Shown piece by piece: positions 1-8,634 of a stretch of DNA of 64,000 bases. The position numbers and the translations under genes are program-made. This DNA comes from Chryseobacterium camelliae. GTDB lineage: Bacteria > Bacteroidota > Bacteroidia > Flavobacteriales > Weeksellaceae. Under the pieces are notes generated by a model. The model saw only the letters and a program-made list of their open reading frames with translations. It searched no databases and was not told the DNA's origin. Position 1 is the first letter of the stretch, and the number at the start of each line of letters is the position of its first letter. The DNA is taken from contig NZ_CP115859.1 of assembly GCF_027920545.1 (NCBI RefSeq), positions 2,635,001 to 2,699,000 on the forward strand, read 5' to 3'.

Positions 1-1156
1 TGAAACCGGTAACGTCCTGTAAGAAGATTAATGGAATTTTTCTTTGGTTACAATTAGCAATAAACCTTGTCGCTTTATCCGCCGAATCGGAATAAATTAC
101 ACCTCCAAACTGCATCTCACCTTTACCGCTTTTTACCAATTTTCTCTGATTGGCAACAATTCCTACAGACCAGCCATCAATTCTTGCCGTAGCACAAACA
201 ATACTTTTACCGTAATCGGCTTTGTATTCTTCATATTCAGAATTGTCGACTAAGCATTTAATGATTTCGTAAGTATCATATTGCTCTGCTCTGGAAACAG
301 GCATGATTCCGAAAATATTATCAGGGTTTTCTTTTGGCGGGAAACTTTCAATTCTGTCGAAACCTGCTTTTTCATTACTTCCGACAGACTTCATAATATT
401 TTTGATTCTATCTAAAGCATCTTTATCATCTTTAGCTTTATAATCGGTAACTCCGGAAATTGAACAGTGTGTAGTTGCCCCTCCTAAAGTTTCATTATCA
501 ATGCTTTCACCGATGGCAGCTTTTACCAGATAACTTCCTGCAAGGAAAATGGAACCTGTTTTATCCACAATCATTGCTTCATCGCTCATAATCGGAAGAT
601 AAGCACCTCCTGCAACACAGCTTCCCATTACTGCTGAGATCTGGATAATTCCCATAGAACTCATCTTTGCATTATTTCTGAAAATTCTTCCAAAGTGTTC
701 TTTATCAGGGAAAATTTCATCCTGCATTGGTAAATAAACACCCGCAGAATCTACCAAATAGATGATAGGAAGTTTGTTTTCCATTGCAATTTCCTGCGCT
801 CTAAGATTTTTCTTTCCTGTAATTGGAAACCAGGCTCCGGCTTTTACTGAAGCATCATTGGCAACAATAAGGCATTGTCTTCCGGAAACATATCCCATAA
901 CCACAACAACCCCACCGCTCGGACATCCGCCGTGTTCCTGATACATTTCAAATCCTGCAAATGCTCCAATTTCTATGGAATCTGAATTTTTATCGAGAAG
1001 ATATTCAATTCTTTCTCTTGCTGTCATTTTTCCTTCATCACGAAGCTTTTGAAGTCTTTTTTCACCTCCACCTTTTTTAATTTCGGCTAACAGGCGGTTG
1101 ATTTCTGATAATTTTAATCTGTTTTGATCTTCTCTTTTGTTGAATTCAAGGTCCAT
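1..1156 (-). CDS. acyl-CoA carboxylase carboxyltransferase (beta) subunit, 3' end outside window
   Basis: Biotin-dependent carboxyltransferase subunit, resembling methylcrotonoyl-CoA or propionyl-CoA carboxylase beta. It would move carboxyl groups from carboxybiotin to an acyl-CoA in branched-chain amino acid or odd-chain degradation. My translation from the ATG at 1156 gives 385 residues before the window edge. The protein begins MDLEFNKRED and carries LRDEGKMTARERIEYLLD, VDSAGVYLPMQDEIFPD, HFGRIFRNNAKMSSMG and MGSCVAGGAYLP, the crotonase-fold acyl-CoA pocket of this family. The MCC-like substrate is inferred; substrate specificity cannot be settled by eye. The remaining C-terminal part (about 150 residues in this family) lies outside the window. 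Confidence 0.9.
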   Translation of the reverse strand, partial: MDLEFNKREDQNRLKLSEINRLLAEIKKGGGEKRLQKLRDEGKMTARERIEYLLDKNSDSIEIGAFAGFEMYQEHGGCPSGGVVVVMGYVSGRQCLIVANDASVKAGAWFPITGKKNLRAQEIAMENKLPIIYLVDSAGVYLPMQDEIFPDKEHFGRIFRNNAKMSSMGIIQISAVMGSCVAGGAYLPIMSDEAMIVDKTGSIFLAGSYLVKAAIGESIDNETLGGATTHCSISGVTDYKAKDDKDALDRIKNIMKSVGSNEKAGFDRIESFPPKENPDNIFGIMPVSRAEQYDTYEIIKCLVDNSEYEEYKADYGKSIVCATARIDGWSVGIVANQRKLVKSGKGEMQFGGVIYSDSADKATRFIANCNQRKIPLIFLQDVTGF

Positions 1157-1310
1157 AAAAATAAATTCATTTTATGGGCTAAAGATACTATTTTTAAAAG
1201 GAATTTTAACTGAATTAAAACAAGTGTTTAAAATATTGGTTTTCAGAAAATTGTGATATTTTTAACATGCAAATATTTTTATATTATTGATATTTTTTTT
1301 AACTTTACAC

Positions 1311-1423
1311 TAGAGTATTGGAGGTATATTCTCTATAAAAATACTCTAAGTTCCTAGTTTATTTTTTTAATAGTTTATTATTTGAAAGGCCCTGAAAGTT
1401 GAGCAAATTTTCAGGGTTTTTTT
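1311..1423 (+). ncRNA. candidate small structured RNA with intrinsic terminator
   Basis: This lies in a 346-bp gap between two divergent genes. A 9-bp perfect stem pairs 1311-1319 (TAGAGTATT) with 1340-1348 (AATACTCTA). About 40 bases later a second stem (CCTGAAA/TTTTCAGG, 1390-1416) runs into seven T residues, which is terminator-like on the plus strand only. No plus-strand protein gene ends upstream, so an independent short transcript of about 110 nt is the simplest reading. A TAACTTTA element at 1300-1307 could be its -7 box. I do not recognise an RNA family. The rest of the gap is AT-rich and shows nothing else. Confidence 0.4.
1390..1423 (+). terminator. orphan intrinsic terminator
   Basis: CCCTGAAA at 1390-1397 and TTTTCAGGG at 1408-1416 form a hairpin followed by T at 1417-1423. 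No plus-strand protein gene precedes it; it defines the 3' end of the candidate small RNA. Confidence 0.6.
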
Positions 1424-1502
1424 ATATAAAACTTAATTAATCTATGCAATATGTTAAAGCGATTTGTAAATTTGCCTATTAAAAATTAAAAAGAAGTAGG
1501 AT

Positions 1503-2381
1503 ATGCATAAGCTGGCACTCTTTAGATTGCATTTAATTGTTTTTTTGTGGGGATTTACTGCAATTTTGGGAAAACTTATTCATGCCAATGCGCAGATTTT
1601 GGTTTTTTACAGAATGCTGTTTGCAGCGATCTTTCTCTATGTTTTTATTAGAATTTATAAGAAAGAAAGCATAAAAGTTTCTAAAAAAATATTTTTTCAG
1701 CTGGCAGCAATAGGCTTTGCAATGGCGCTTCACTGGTATTGTTTTTTTTATTCCATTAAAGTATCAAATGTTTCAATAGCATTGAGCTGTCTTTCATTAT
1801 CTACTTTATTTGCATCGATTCTGGAGCCTGTTATTTTTAAAAGAAAGATTGATGTTTCCGAAGTGGTAATGGGATTGGTTATCGTAGCCTGTATATTACT
1901 GATCTTTAAAACTGAATTCCAGTATAAAGAAGGGATTTTTTACGGAATCCTGTGTGCCGTGTTTGGAACTGTATTTTCTGTTTTCAATGGGAAGATGTTT
2001 GGAAAAACGAGTTCGGGAAATATCATTTTTTACGAAATTTTTTGCGGATGGTCTATGCTGATGGTGATCTATTTGTTTTCAGGGCAAATTTTTCATATGA
2101 ATGAAATAAGTTATAGAGATATTGCGTTAATATGCTTATTGGCGAGTGTTTTTACTGCTTTTCCCATGCTGGAATCTGTAAAATTAATGAAGTATATTTC
2201 ACCCTTTACTTTAATTTTAACAGTTAATTTAGAGCCGGTTTACGGAATTATATTAGCTTTTTTTATCTTTGGAGAATCGGAACATATGAGTTCTATTTTT
2301 TATATCGCTTCATTTGTAATGATATTGGCAATTGTTATCAATGGGTTCATAAAAGCAAAAAAACAAAAACAACTTAATTAA
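1503..2381 (+). CDS. EamA/DMT-family transporter
   Basis: Inner-membrane drug/metabolite-type transporter of 292 residues, the normal size for the ten-helix, two-EamA-repeat architecture. It is hydrophobic throughout. The first repeat begins HLIVFLWGFTAILGKLIHAN and the second ends with the typical EPVYGIILAFFIFGE helix. The substrate cannot be told from sequence; family members export metabolites or amino acids. It is 13 bp upstream of the PorV2-like gene and probably co-transcribed with it, although no functional link is known. Confidence 0.85.
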   Translation: MHKLALFRLHLIVFLWGFTAILGKLIHANAQILVFYRMLFAAIFLYVFIRIYKKESIKVSKKIFFQLAAIGFAMALHWYCFFYSIKVSNVSIALSCLSLSTLFASILEPVIFKRKIDVSEVVMGLVIVACILLIFKTEFQYKEGIFYGILCAVFGTVFSVFNGKMFGKTSSGNIIFYEIFCGWSMLMVIYLFSGQIFHMNEISYRDIALICLLASVFTAFPMLESVKLMKYISPFTLILTVNLEPVYGIILAFFIFGESEHMSSIFYIASFVMILAIVINGFIKAKKQKQLN

Positions 2382-2394
2382 GCATCGCCTAGAT

Positions 2395-3477
2395 ATGATG
2401 AAAAAATACCTTTTAATACTATTTTCCTTCGCTTTTGGACTTTCACAGTCGCAGATTATAAGAAAATATTCCAACGAATTTTTAAATATTGGAGCTGGCG
2501 CAAGAGGATTGGCAATGGGAGGAGCGGTAATTTCCAATCAAAATGATGTTTATTCTCCCATGTGGAATCCTGCAGGTCTTTTGTCTATAGAAAGAGACTG
2601 GCAAGGGGCAGCCATGCACGCAGAATATTTTGAATCGATTGCCAAATATGATTATTTAGCCTATGCGAAAGTGCTGGAAGAAGGCGTTTTTGGAGTTTCT
2701 GTGGTGAGATTGGGAGTTGATAATATTTTGAATACAACTCAAATGATTGACTCCGAAGGAAATATTGATTATGATAAAATCACCAAGTTTTCTCAATCAG
2801 ATTACGCGGCATTGCTTTCTTATGCTTTTCACCCGGGAGGAAATCAGAAGCTAGATGTAGGGATAAATGCTAAAATTGTCTATCGGAATGTCGGAAAATT
2901 TGCAAGTGGATATGGTTTCGGGTTTGATGTAGGGGCAATCTATAAAGGTGACAACGGATGGAAGTTCGGGGGAATGCTTCGTGATGCAACGACCACCGTT
3001 AACTTCTGGACGATTAATCAAAACGAATTATCAACTGTTGTGAATGGGGAGGAATTTAACCCGACCCCGTCTGATAAAATGGAACTTACCATGCCTAAAC
3101 TGAATGTTGGGGCAAGTAAGTTATTTGAAATCAACAGCAGTGTTTATGTTTTACCCGAAGCAGGTTTAAATATAGATTTTGCTAAAACAGCAGCATTAAT
3201 TTCTTCTGATATTGCAAGTATTACTCCTTATGCAGGAGCTGAATTGGGATACCAGAAAATGATTTTTGTACGATTGGGGGTTAACAGATTTCAATCGATT
3301 ACGGATATTGAGGATTTGAAAAGAAAAGTATCTTTTCAGCCAAGCGCGGGTATCGGAATCAGATACCGAGGTCTTACGCTGGATTATGCAATCAGTAATT
3401 CAGGAATTGGAGGTTCCAATTTCTATTCCAATTTCTTCTCTTTAAAACTGGATATGGGAGAGTTTAGAAACGATTAA
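2395..3477 (+). CDS. PorV2-like type IX secretion outer-membrane protein
   Basis: 360-residue outer-membrane beta-barrel of the OMPP1/FadL-like PorV group, a paralogue of the T9SS shuttle protein PorV. The signal peptide is MMKKYLLILFSFAFGLSQSQ. The mature N-terminus has the family signature FLNIGAGARGLAMGGAV followed by SPMWNPAGL, then alternating strand-like segments to the C-terminus. The start is ATGATG, so residue 1 or 2 may initiate. PorV receives C-terminal-domain cargo; the exact role of PorV2 is less clear. Two secreted unknowns follow at 11 bp and about 30 bp, suggesting one envelope operon. Confidence 0.82.
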   Translation: MMKKYLLILFSFAFGLSQSQIIRKYSNEFLNIGAGARGLAMGGAVISNQNDVYSPMWNPAGLLSIERDWQGAAMHAEYFESIAKYDYLAYAKVLEEGVFGVSVVRLGVDNILNTTQMIDSEGNIDYDKITKFSQSDYAALLSYAFHPGGNQKLDVGINAKIVYRNVGKFASGYGFGFDVGAIYKGDNGWKFGGMLRDATTTVNFWTINQNELSTVVNGEEFNPTPSDKMELTMPKLNVGASKLFEINSSVYVLPEAGLNIDFAKTAALISSDIASITPYAGAELGYQKMIFVRLGVNRFQSITDIEDLKRKVSFQPSAGIGIRYRGLTLDYAISNSGIGGSNFYSNFFSLKLDMGEFRND

Positions 3478-3488
3478 AATTTAAATTA

Positions 3489-4145
3489 ATGAAAAAAATA
3501 TTTTTTCTGTTTTTAATTTTTTTTAAAATATATACTTTCGCTCAAACAGGATTTGTAAGTAATATTAATACCAGGCTTAAACATATTCATGCTGAAGTTG
3601 GGGATAATGTAGAAGTAAAATCTACAGAAATACTTAATTATGATGCATCAAATTTTATAAAAAAAATTACAGAGCAGACCATAGTTTTAAATGACTTCGA
3701 TTTTAAAATTTTAGATAATAAAAGTAGCATATTGTCGGACAAGAAGAAAAGGGAATATTTAAAGGGCTTTTGTGAGAGAAATAATATTAGCAAGTTGATT
3801 ATTCTGTATAGAAATCCATTTATTAATCAATATTCTCCTTATGGAAATCTTTATAGATTAAAATTTGATTTTGGGATTCTTACTCAAGAAAGAAAAAAGA
3901 ACGTAATTTACTATATGAATAGAATGATTTTATCATATTATGATCCTAAAACAGATACATTATTACCGATTGTTTTACCTGGAGAAGACTCATTATATGA
4001 AGAATATTCTAAGCAGAAATTTAATGAAAATGTTGTTGATAAAAATTCAAAAAAACTTATTAACAGCAGTGATGTTGAAAAAGATTTTATAGAAAAATTT
4101 GAAAGACGTTTTAAGAAGAATTTTGATGAAGTTATGAAAAGATAG
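3489..4145 (+). CDS. secreted protein of unknown function
   Basis: 218 residues with a clear signal peptide (MKKIFFLFLIFFKIYTFAQ). The mature part is lysine- and asparagine-rich, soluble-looking, without cysteine pairs or internal membrane segments, and ends in a basic tail (FERRFKKNFDEVMKR). I recognise no domain. It starts 11 bp after the PorV2-like gene and precedes another secreted unknown, so an envelope or secretion accessory role is possible but inferred only from position. Local sequence is more AT-rich than its neighbours. Confidence 0.75.
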   Translation: MKKIFFLFLIFFKIYTFAQTGFVSNINTRLKHIHAEVGDNVEVKSTEILNYDASNFIKKITEQTIVLNDFDFKILDNKSSILSDKKKREYLKGFCERNNISKLIILYRNPFINQYSPYGNLYRLKFDFGILTQERKKNVIYYMNRMILSYYDPKTDTLLPIVLPGEDSLYEEYSKQKFNENVVDKNSKKLINSSDVEKDFIEKFERRFKKNFDEVMKR

Positions 4146-4177
4146 CTAATCATAATAATTTGATTAATAATAAGAAA

Positions 4178-4918
4178 ATGAAAAAAACAGCATTATTTAT
4201 CCTTACACTTTCATCATTGACAGCTTTTGCGCAAAGTGTTTCTGATTATAAATATATTTCTTTACCAACCAAGTTTGAAACATTCAAAGAAGATTTCGGA
4301 TTGGCTGAATTGTTAACAAAAACATTGCGAAGCAAAAATTATATTGTTGTTCCTTCAGATAAATTACAATGGCCGTCAGAAGCGAAAGATAATCCTTGTA
4401 ATGTGCTAATGGCAGATATAATTAATGATAGTGGATTTTTAAGAAACAAGGTATTAGTAAAATTTAAGGACTGTAATGATAAAGAAATACAATCTATAAA
4501 AGGAGCTTCCAATATTAAAGAATATAAAGAAGGATATCAGGATGCATTGAAACAAACGTATGTGTCGATTTCTCCTTCGAAGCCGAGTAATCAGATTCCG
4601 GTTAAAGCTGCTACAACAATTTCAGCCACTGAAGAAGCAAGTACAAATTCCATATCAGCGGAGAATTCGGCATTAAAATTCAGTAACGGTAAAATGGATT
4701 TGCAAAAGATTCAGGTTGATAAAAATCAATTTATATTAGTTAGTTCCAATAGCTCTTCCCCTTTTGCTACCTTTAAAAATACTACTAAAAATGATGTTTT
4801 TAGAGTGAAATTACAAAACGGAGAATCTACACTGGGATATTTTGAAAACGGAAATATTGTAATTGAAATTCCGCAATCCGATGGAGAATATGCTAAGGAA
4901 GTATTTTCGAAAAAATAA
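4178..4918 (+). CDS. secreted protein of unknown function
   Basis: 246 residues from the ATG at 4178. An upstream TTG at 4160 would only add six residues before the signal peptide MKKTALFILTLSSLTAFAQ, so the ATG is preferred. After the signal, a first segment (about residues 25-130) holds a single Cys pair (NPCNVLMAD, KFKDCNDKE), then a Ser/Thr/Ala-rich linker, then a C-terminal domain of about 80 residues. No family recognised. It is last in the PorV2 run and ends at a strong terminator. Confidence 0.75.
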   Translation: MKKTALFILTLSSLTAFAQSVSDYKYISLPTKFETFKEDFGLAELLTKTLRSKNYIVVPSDKLQWPSEAKDNPCNVLMADIINDSGFLRNKVLVKFKDCNDKEIQSIKGASNIKEYKEGYQDALKQTYVSISPSKPSNQIPVKAATTISATEEASTNSISAENSALKFSNGKMDLQKIQVDKNQFILVSSNSSSPFATFKNTTKNDVFRVKLQNGESTLGYFENGNIVIEIPQSDGEYAKEVFSKK

Positions 4919-4936
4919 ATTAAAACAATTTAAATG

Positions 4937-4974
4937 ATACAAGAAAAGCCTTCACATGAAGGCTTTTCTTGTAT
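4937..4974. terminator. bidirectional intrinsic terminator
   Basis: A perfect 17-bp stem: 4937-4953 pairs with 4958-4974 around an ACAT loop. It separates the rightward run ending at 4918 from the leftward gene ending at 4990. A/T tracts lie inside the arms, so it can serve both strands. Confidence 0.8.
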
Positions 4975-4989
4975 GATGAAATTTTAAAA

Positions 4990-5772
4990 CTATTTTTTAA
5001 TAAACTTAATAGTTTGATTCGTTTTATGATCGTTCACTTTTGCAAAATAAGTTCCGGGAGCCAGATCAGACAATCTCACTGAAGCAGAACTGCTTTTTTG
5101 CGAAATTGTTTTAATTAATTTGCCATTGATATCGTAAATTTCAATAGATTCAATGGTGTTTTTGCTTTCTATATTTAATAGGTCAGAAACAGGATTAGGA
5201 TAAACTTTTGCAGATACTTTTGATACTTCAGATGTTGATAATGTAGAGATAGCGGCAGTATAGTCTGTCCAGGTTCCATAAGCATATGTTCCGCATGCAG
5301 AATCTGCAGGTGTTCCAGGACCTGAATTCGCTAAGCGGTTCCATATTCTCATTCTGTAGCTTCCTGCTGTTACTGAAGTAGGAATTGTAAAATTCCCGGT
5401 ATACATTTGGGTATCATTGGCAATATAGCCCGGTAAAAATAATGTTTCACCTGCATCATTAAAATCTCCGTCTTTATTGAAATCTATTGCCATTCCGGCA
5501 GAAATCCATCCCATAGTAGTTATATTAATGGTGTAAGAAGTCCCCGTGCTCAGGTTTACTGTGACCGAAGTACGGTCTCTGGCTGTTGTACAGGTTCCTG
5601 ATGCAAACGTATTATCAAAACTTGCGGAAGGAATTGTTACTTGGGTAATTCTCCAGTTTGAGCAGCCGCTTGGATAGGTTGGGTTACAGTACGTTTGGGC
5701 GTTAAAAAAGTTGGCTAATGTAAATGTGAGAATTCCAGCAAATAATTTTGCAAAAAAGTAGTTTCTTTTCAT
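4990..5772 (-). CDS. secreted GEVED-domain protein with T9SS type A sorting domain
   Basis: 260 residues. Signal peptide MKRNYFFAKLFAGILTFTLANFFNAQ. The central region (about residues 50-165) resembles a GEVED domain: DFNKDGDFNDAGETLFL, and RMRIWNRLANSGPGTPADSACG. The C-terminal 75 residues are a typical type A sorting signal: KVYPNPVSDLLNIES, IEIYDINGKLIKTI, LAPGTYFAKV, ending TIKFIKK. It is therefore predicted cargo for T9SS export and attachment or release at the cell surface. No catalytic domain is visible, so it may be an adhesin-like or binding protein. It stands alone between terminator and uvrC. Confidence 0.87.
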   Translation of the reverse strand: MKRNYFFAKLFAGILTFTLANFFNAQTYCNPTYPSGCSNWRITQVTIPSASFDNTFASGTCTTARDRTSVTVNLSTGTSYTINITTMGWISAGMAIDFNKDGDFNDAGETLFLPGYIANDTQMYTGNFTIPTSVTAGSYRMRIWNRLANSGPGTPADSACGTYAYGTWTDYTAAISTLSTSEVSKVSAKVYPNPVSDLLNIESKNTIESIEIYDINGKLIKTISQKSSSASVRLSDLAPGTYFAKVNDHKTNQTIKFIKK

Positions 5773-5873
5773 AGTATTAGATCTTTTTGTTAAATGTTAT
5801 ACTAAATTATGAAAAAAACATTAATAATTAGATTTTATAAATAAATAATTGATTTTAATTTGCTATAATTGAA

Positions 5874-7664
5874 TTATTTATTAAAAAAATCATGGATTGC
5901 CTTAGCCTTACTTTTTCCTAAAATCTCTTCCAAGGTTTCTAAATTGGCTTCTTTTATTCTTTTTACGGATTTTAATTTCGATAAAAGCAGTTCAATTGTT
6001 TTCTCCCCAACGCCTGGAATTTCCTCCAGCTCAGATTTTATGGTAGAATTTTTTCTCCTGGTTCTGTGATGTTTTACTCCAAAACGGTGCGCTTCATCCC
6101 TTACTCTTTGTAGAATTTTTAGTGTTTCCGATTTTTTATCAAGATATAAAGGAATAGGATCTTCCGGAAAGAAAATTTCTTCCAGCCTTTTTGCGATTCC
6201 GACAATAGTAATTTTTCCGTATAATCCCAGTAAACGTAAGCTTTTTACAGCTGAAGAGAGCTGTCCTTTTCCTCCGTCAATCAAAATCAATTGAGGCAGA
6301 TTTTCTCCTTCATCCAGCATTCTTTTGTAGCGACGGTAAATTACTTCCTCCATCGTGGCAAAATCATTCGGACCTTCCACGGTTTTCGGGTGAAAAATTC
6401 GGTAATCTGCTTTACTAGGCTTTCCGTCTTTAAATACAACACATGCCGAAACAGGATTTGTACCCTGAATATTTGAGTTATCGAAACCTTCAATATATCG
6501 CGGTTCAACGGGCATTCTCAGCAATTTCTGCATTTCTGCCATGATTCTGTTGGTGTGCCTTTCCGGATCGACGATCTGAACCTGTTTTAATTTTTCTAAA
6601 CGATACTCTTTTGCATTTTTTTCAGAGAGTTCCACGATACGTTTCTTATCACCGACTTTCGGAACAATCAATTTTACATTCGGAATTTCCACGGATAGAT
6701 GAAAAGGGAGAAGAACTTCTTTTGAATCTGAACCAAATTTCTGTCTGATCTCAATTAAAGCCTCTTCCATAATATCTTCATCAGATTCTTCAAGGATTTT
6801 TTTAATCTCAGTAGTAAAGCTCTGAATAATATTTCCGTTTCTGATCTTAAAGAAATTCACATATGCTGCTGTTTCATCACTGGTCATTCCAAACACATCC
6901 ACATCATCTATATTTGGATTAACAACTGTATTTTTCGCCTGATAATCTTCAAGAATATCAAGTCTTTCTTTAATGAGCTGAGCCTGTTCAAACTGAAGGT
7001 TTTCTGCATGTTTCATCATCTGATTGATCAGATACTCTTTTGCCTTTCGGAAATCTCCTTTAATGATTCCTCGGATGGCATCAATTTTCTCGTCATAATC
7101 TTCCTTGCTTTCAAGCCCTTCACATGGTCCTTCACAGTTTTTGATGTGATATTCCAGACAGACTTTATATTTTCCTTCATCGATTTTATTCGGAGCAAGA
7201 TTAAGGTTACACGTTCTGAGCTTGTAAATATGCTTAATGGTATCCAATAAAATTTTTGCAGGACGTACTTTTGCATAAGGTCCGTAATATTCTGATCCGT
7301 CTTTGATCACTGTTCTGGTCAGAAAAATTCTTGGAAAATCTTCGTTTTTAATGCAAATCCATGGATAGGTTTTGTCATCTTTCAACATGACATTGTAAAA
7401 CGGCTGATACTCCTTAATAAGATTGTTTTCCAATAAAAGAGCATCGTATTCGCTGTTTACAATAGTAGTTTCTAATCGTTGGATTTTCCCGACCATGATT
7501 TTGATTCGGTATCCTGAAAGATTTTTGTTGAAATAAGAAAGTACCCTTTTCTTTAAATTTTTAGCTTTTCCTACATACAAAAGTTGTTCGTTTTTATCAT
7601 AATAACGATAAACGCCGGGTTCGGAAGGTAAAGTTTTAAGCTGTAATTCTAAAGAAGGATTCAT
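5874..7664 (-). CDS. uvrC: excinuclease ABC subunit C
   Basis: Nucleotide excision repair endonuclease making both incisions with UvrB. 596 residues, normal for Bacteroidota. In order: GIY-YIG domain (GVYRYYDKNEQLLYVGKAKNLKKRV, residues about 17-41), Cys-rich linker, UVR motif (about 200-235), UvrC RNase H-like domain (EGFDNSNIQGTNPVSACVVF, DGGKGQLSSA, DEAHRFGVKHHR, about 385-540) and C-terminal helix-hairpin-helix (EIPGVGEKTIELLLSK). A TATTTTTG box on the minus strand (7669-7676) lies only 4 bases before the ATG, implying a very short leader. Confidence 0.97.
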   Translation of the reverse strand: MNPSLELQLKTLPSEPGVYRYYDKNEQLLYVGKAKNLKKRVLSYFNKNLSGYRIKIMVGKIQRLETTIVNSEYDALLLENNLIKEYQPFYNVMLKDDKTYPWICIKNEDFPRIFLTRTVIKDGSEYYGPYAKVRPAKILLDTIKHIYKLRTCNLNLAPNKIDEGKYKVCLEYHIKNCEGPCEGLESKEDYDEKIDAIRGIIKGDFRKAKEYLINQMMKHAENLQFEQAQLIKERLDILEDYQAKNTVVNPNIDDVDVFGMTSDETAAYVNFFKIRNGNIIQSFTTEIKKILEESDEDIMEEALIEIRQKFGSDSKEVLLPFHLSVEIPNVKLIVPKVGDKKRIVELSEKNAKEYRLEKLKQVQIVDPERHTNRIMAEMQKLLRMPVEPRYIEGFDNSNIQGTNPVSACVVFKDGKPSKADYRIFHPKTVEGPNDFATMEEVIYRRYKRMLDEGENLPQLILIDGGKGQLSSAVKSLRLLGLYGKITIVGIAKRLEEIFFPEDPIPLYLDKKSETLKILQRVRDEAHRFGVKHHRTRRKNSTIKSELEEIPGVGEKTIELLLSKLKSVKRIKEANLETLEEILGKSKAKAIHDFFNK

Positions 7665-7668
7665 ATAA

Positions 7669-7676
7669 CAAAAATA
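7669..7676 (-). promoter_or_regulatory. -7 element of uvrC
   Basis: TATTTTTG on the minus strand matches the Bacteroidota TAnnTTTG -7 consensus exactly. It ends 4 bases before the uvrC ATG, so the transcript would be leaderless or nearly so. No convincing TTG -33 was seen. Confidence 0.35.
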
Positions 7677-7692
7677 GCGATTTTAAGGTCAT

Positions 7693-7725
7693 AAAAAAAG
7701 CTACAGATTTTTCTATAGCTTTTTA
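7693..7725 (-). terminator. terminator of the 7744-8505 gene
   Basis: AAAAAGCTA (7695-7703) pairs with TATAGCTTTTT (7714-7724) with one bulge. Read leftward, it follows the stop at 7744 and precedes uvrC. Confidence 0.55.
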
Positions 7726-7743
7726 AATGTTTGTATGTTGAAT

Positions 7744-8505
7744 TTATTTTGCAGACATTTCTGTATATTTCATTACTAGAAAGCTGAAATATCCCCAATC
7801 TACTGACTTCTTAGGATATTTTGCCATGAATTCAGGATTGTCTCCAAAAAGGAAATCATAATTCTCATCAAAATCACTTTTTTCCAGCCATAAAACCTTA
7901 TCTCCTTTTTTTACATAATAGGATTTTAAGACACCGCCTCCCAATTGTACAGGTCCCATTGCTGCAAAACTATTGGTTTGATGTGCTCTTGGATCGTTAT
8001 ATACTGAAATAATTTTGTCGAATTCAGGATTGATAAGTTGCATCAAAAACTCTTGCTCTTCCTGTTTATTTTTTAAAGATGCCGTTTGATTGACGAAATG
8101 TACATATTCTTTTGAAGTAATATCCCCCAGCTTTTTTGTCTGATAGTTTCTAATGCTAGACATATATTTGCTCACCATCATGGCTTTACCAAAACCAGAC
8201 TTGTAAAGATACAGCTCACTTACATTTTCTGCATCAAAAGTCATCGGTTTTTTGGTAGCACTGTCTTTTATAGAAATTGAATAGATCTGGCTTTTTTTTG
8301 TTTTTAAATTTTCACAATAGCCTTTATGAATGCTTCCGTCTTTAAGGATAACAACAGAAGTCTTTTTTTTACCGGCACCCGGAAATTGGGCATCAAAATA
8401 ATAAGTTTCCATCACTTTTTCTTCCGCATCTGTGTATTTTACTTTCTGTGCAAAAGAAGCGGTGCTTACAAGAAATAACGCAAGCAACAATGTTTTAAAT
8501 TTCAT
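7744..8505 (-). CDS. secreted protein of unknown function
   Basis: 253 residues. Signal peptide MKFKTLLLALFLVSTASFAQ. The mature protein is soluble-looking, with a strand-rich N-terminal third (VVILKDGSIHKGYCEN, AENVSELYLYK) and a helical second half. No catalytic motif or known family recognised. Its own terminator separates it from uvrC, and hutH diverges upstream, so it appears monocistronic. Confidence 0.75.
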   Translation of the reverse strand: MKFKTLLLALFLVSTASFAQKVKYTDAEEKVMETYYFDAQFPGAGKKKTSVVILKDGSIHKGYCENLKTKKSQIYSISIKDSATKKPMTFDAENVSELYLYKSGFGKAMMVSKYMSSIRNYQTKKLGDITSKEYVHFVNQTASLKNKQEEQEFLMQLINPEFDKIISVYNDPRAHQTNSFAAMGPVQLGGGVLKSYYVKKGDKVLWLEKSDFDENYDFLFGDNPEFMAKYPKKSVDWGYFSFLVMKYTEMSAK

Positions 8506-8634
8506 AGAGTTTAGTTTATTTTAAAGGAGTTAAAAATAGCAAATTAAATGAGTTGGCCAACAAAAAATGATTAGACTTGAAATTAGTTTTTCCAATTATT
8601 GTTAAATGTGTAATTTTAAGACAAATTTTTAAGA

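Noticed and set aside
44..253. Plus-strand ORF of 69 codons
   Set aside because: Antisense shadow of the acyl-CoA carboxylase gene, which has clear family motifs on the minus strand.
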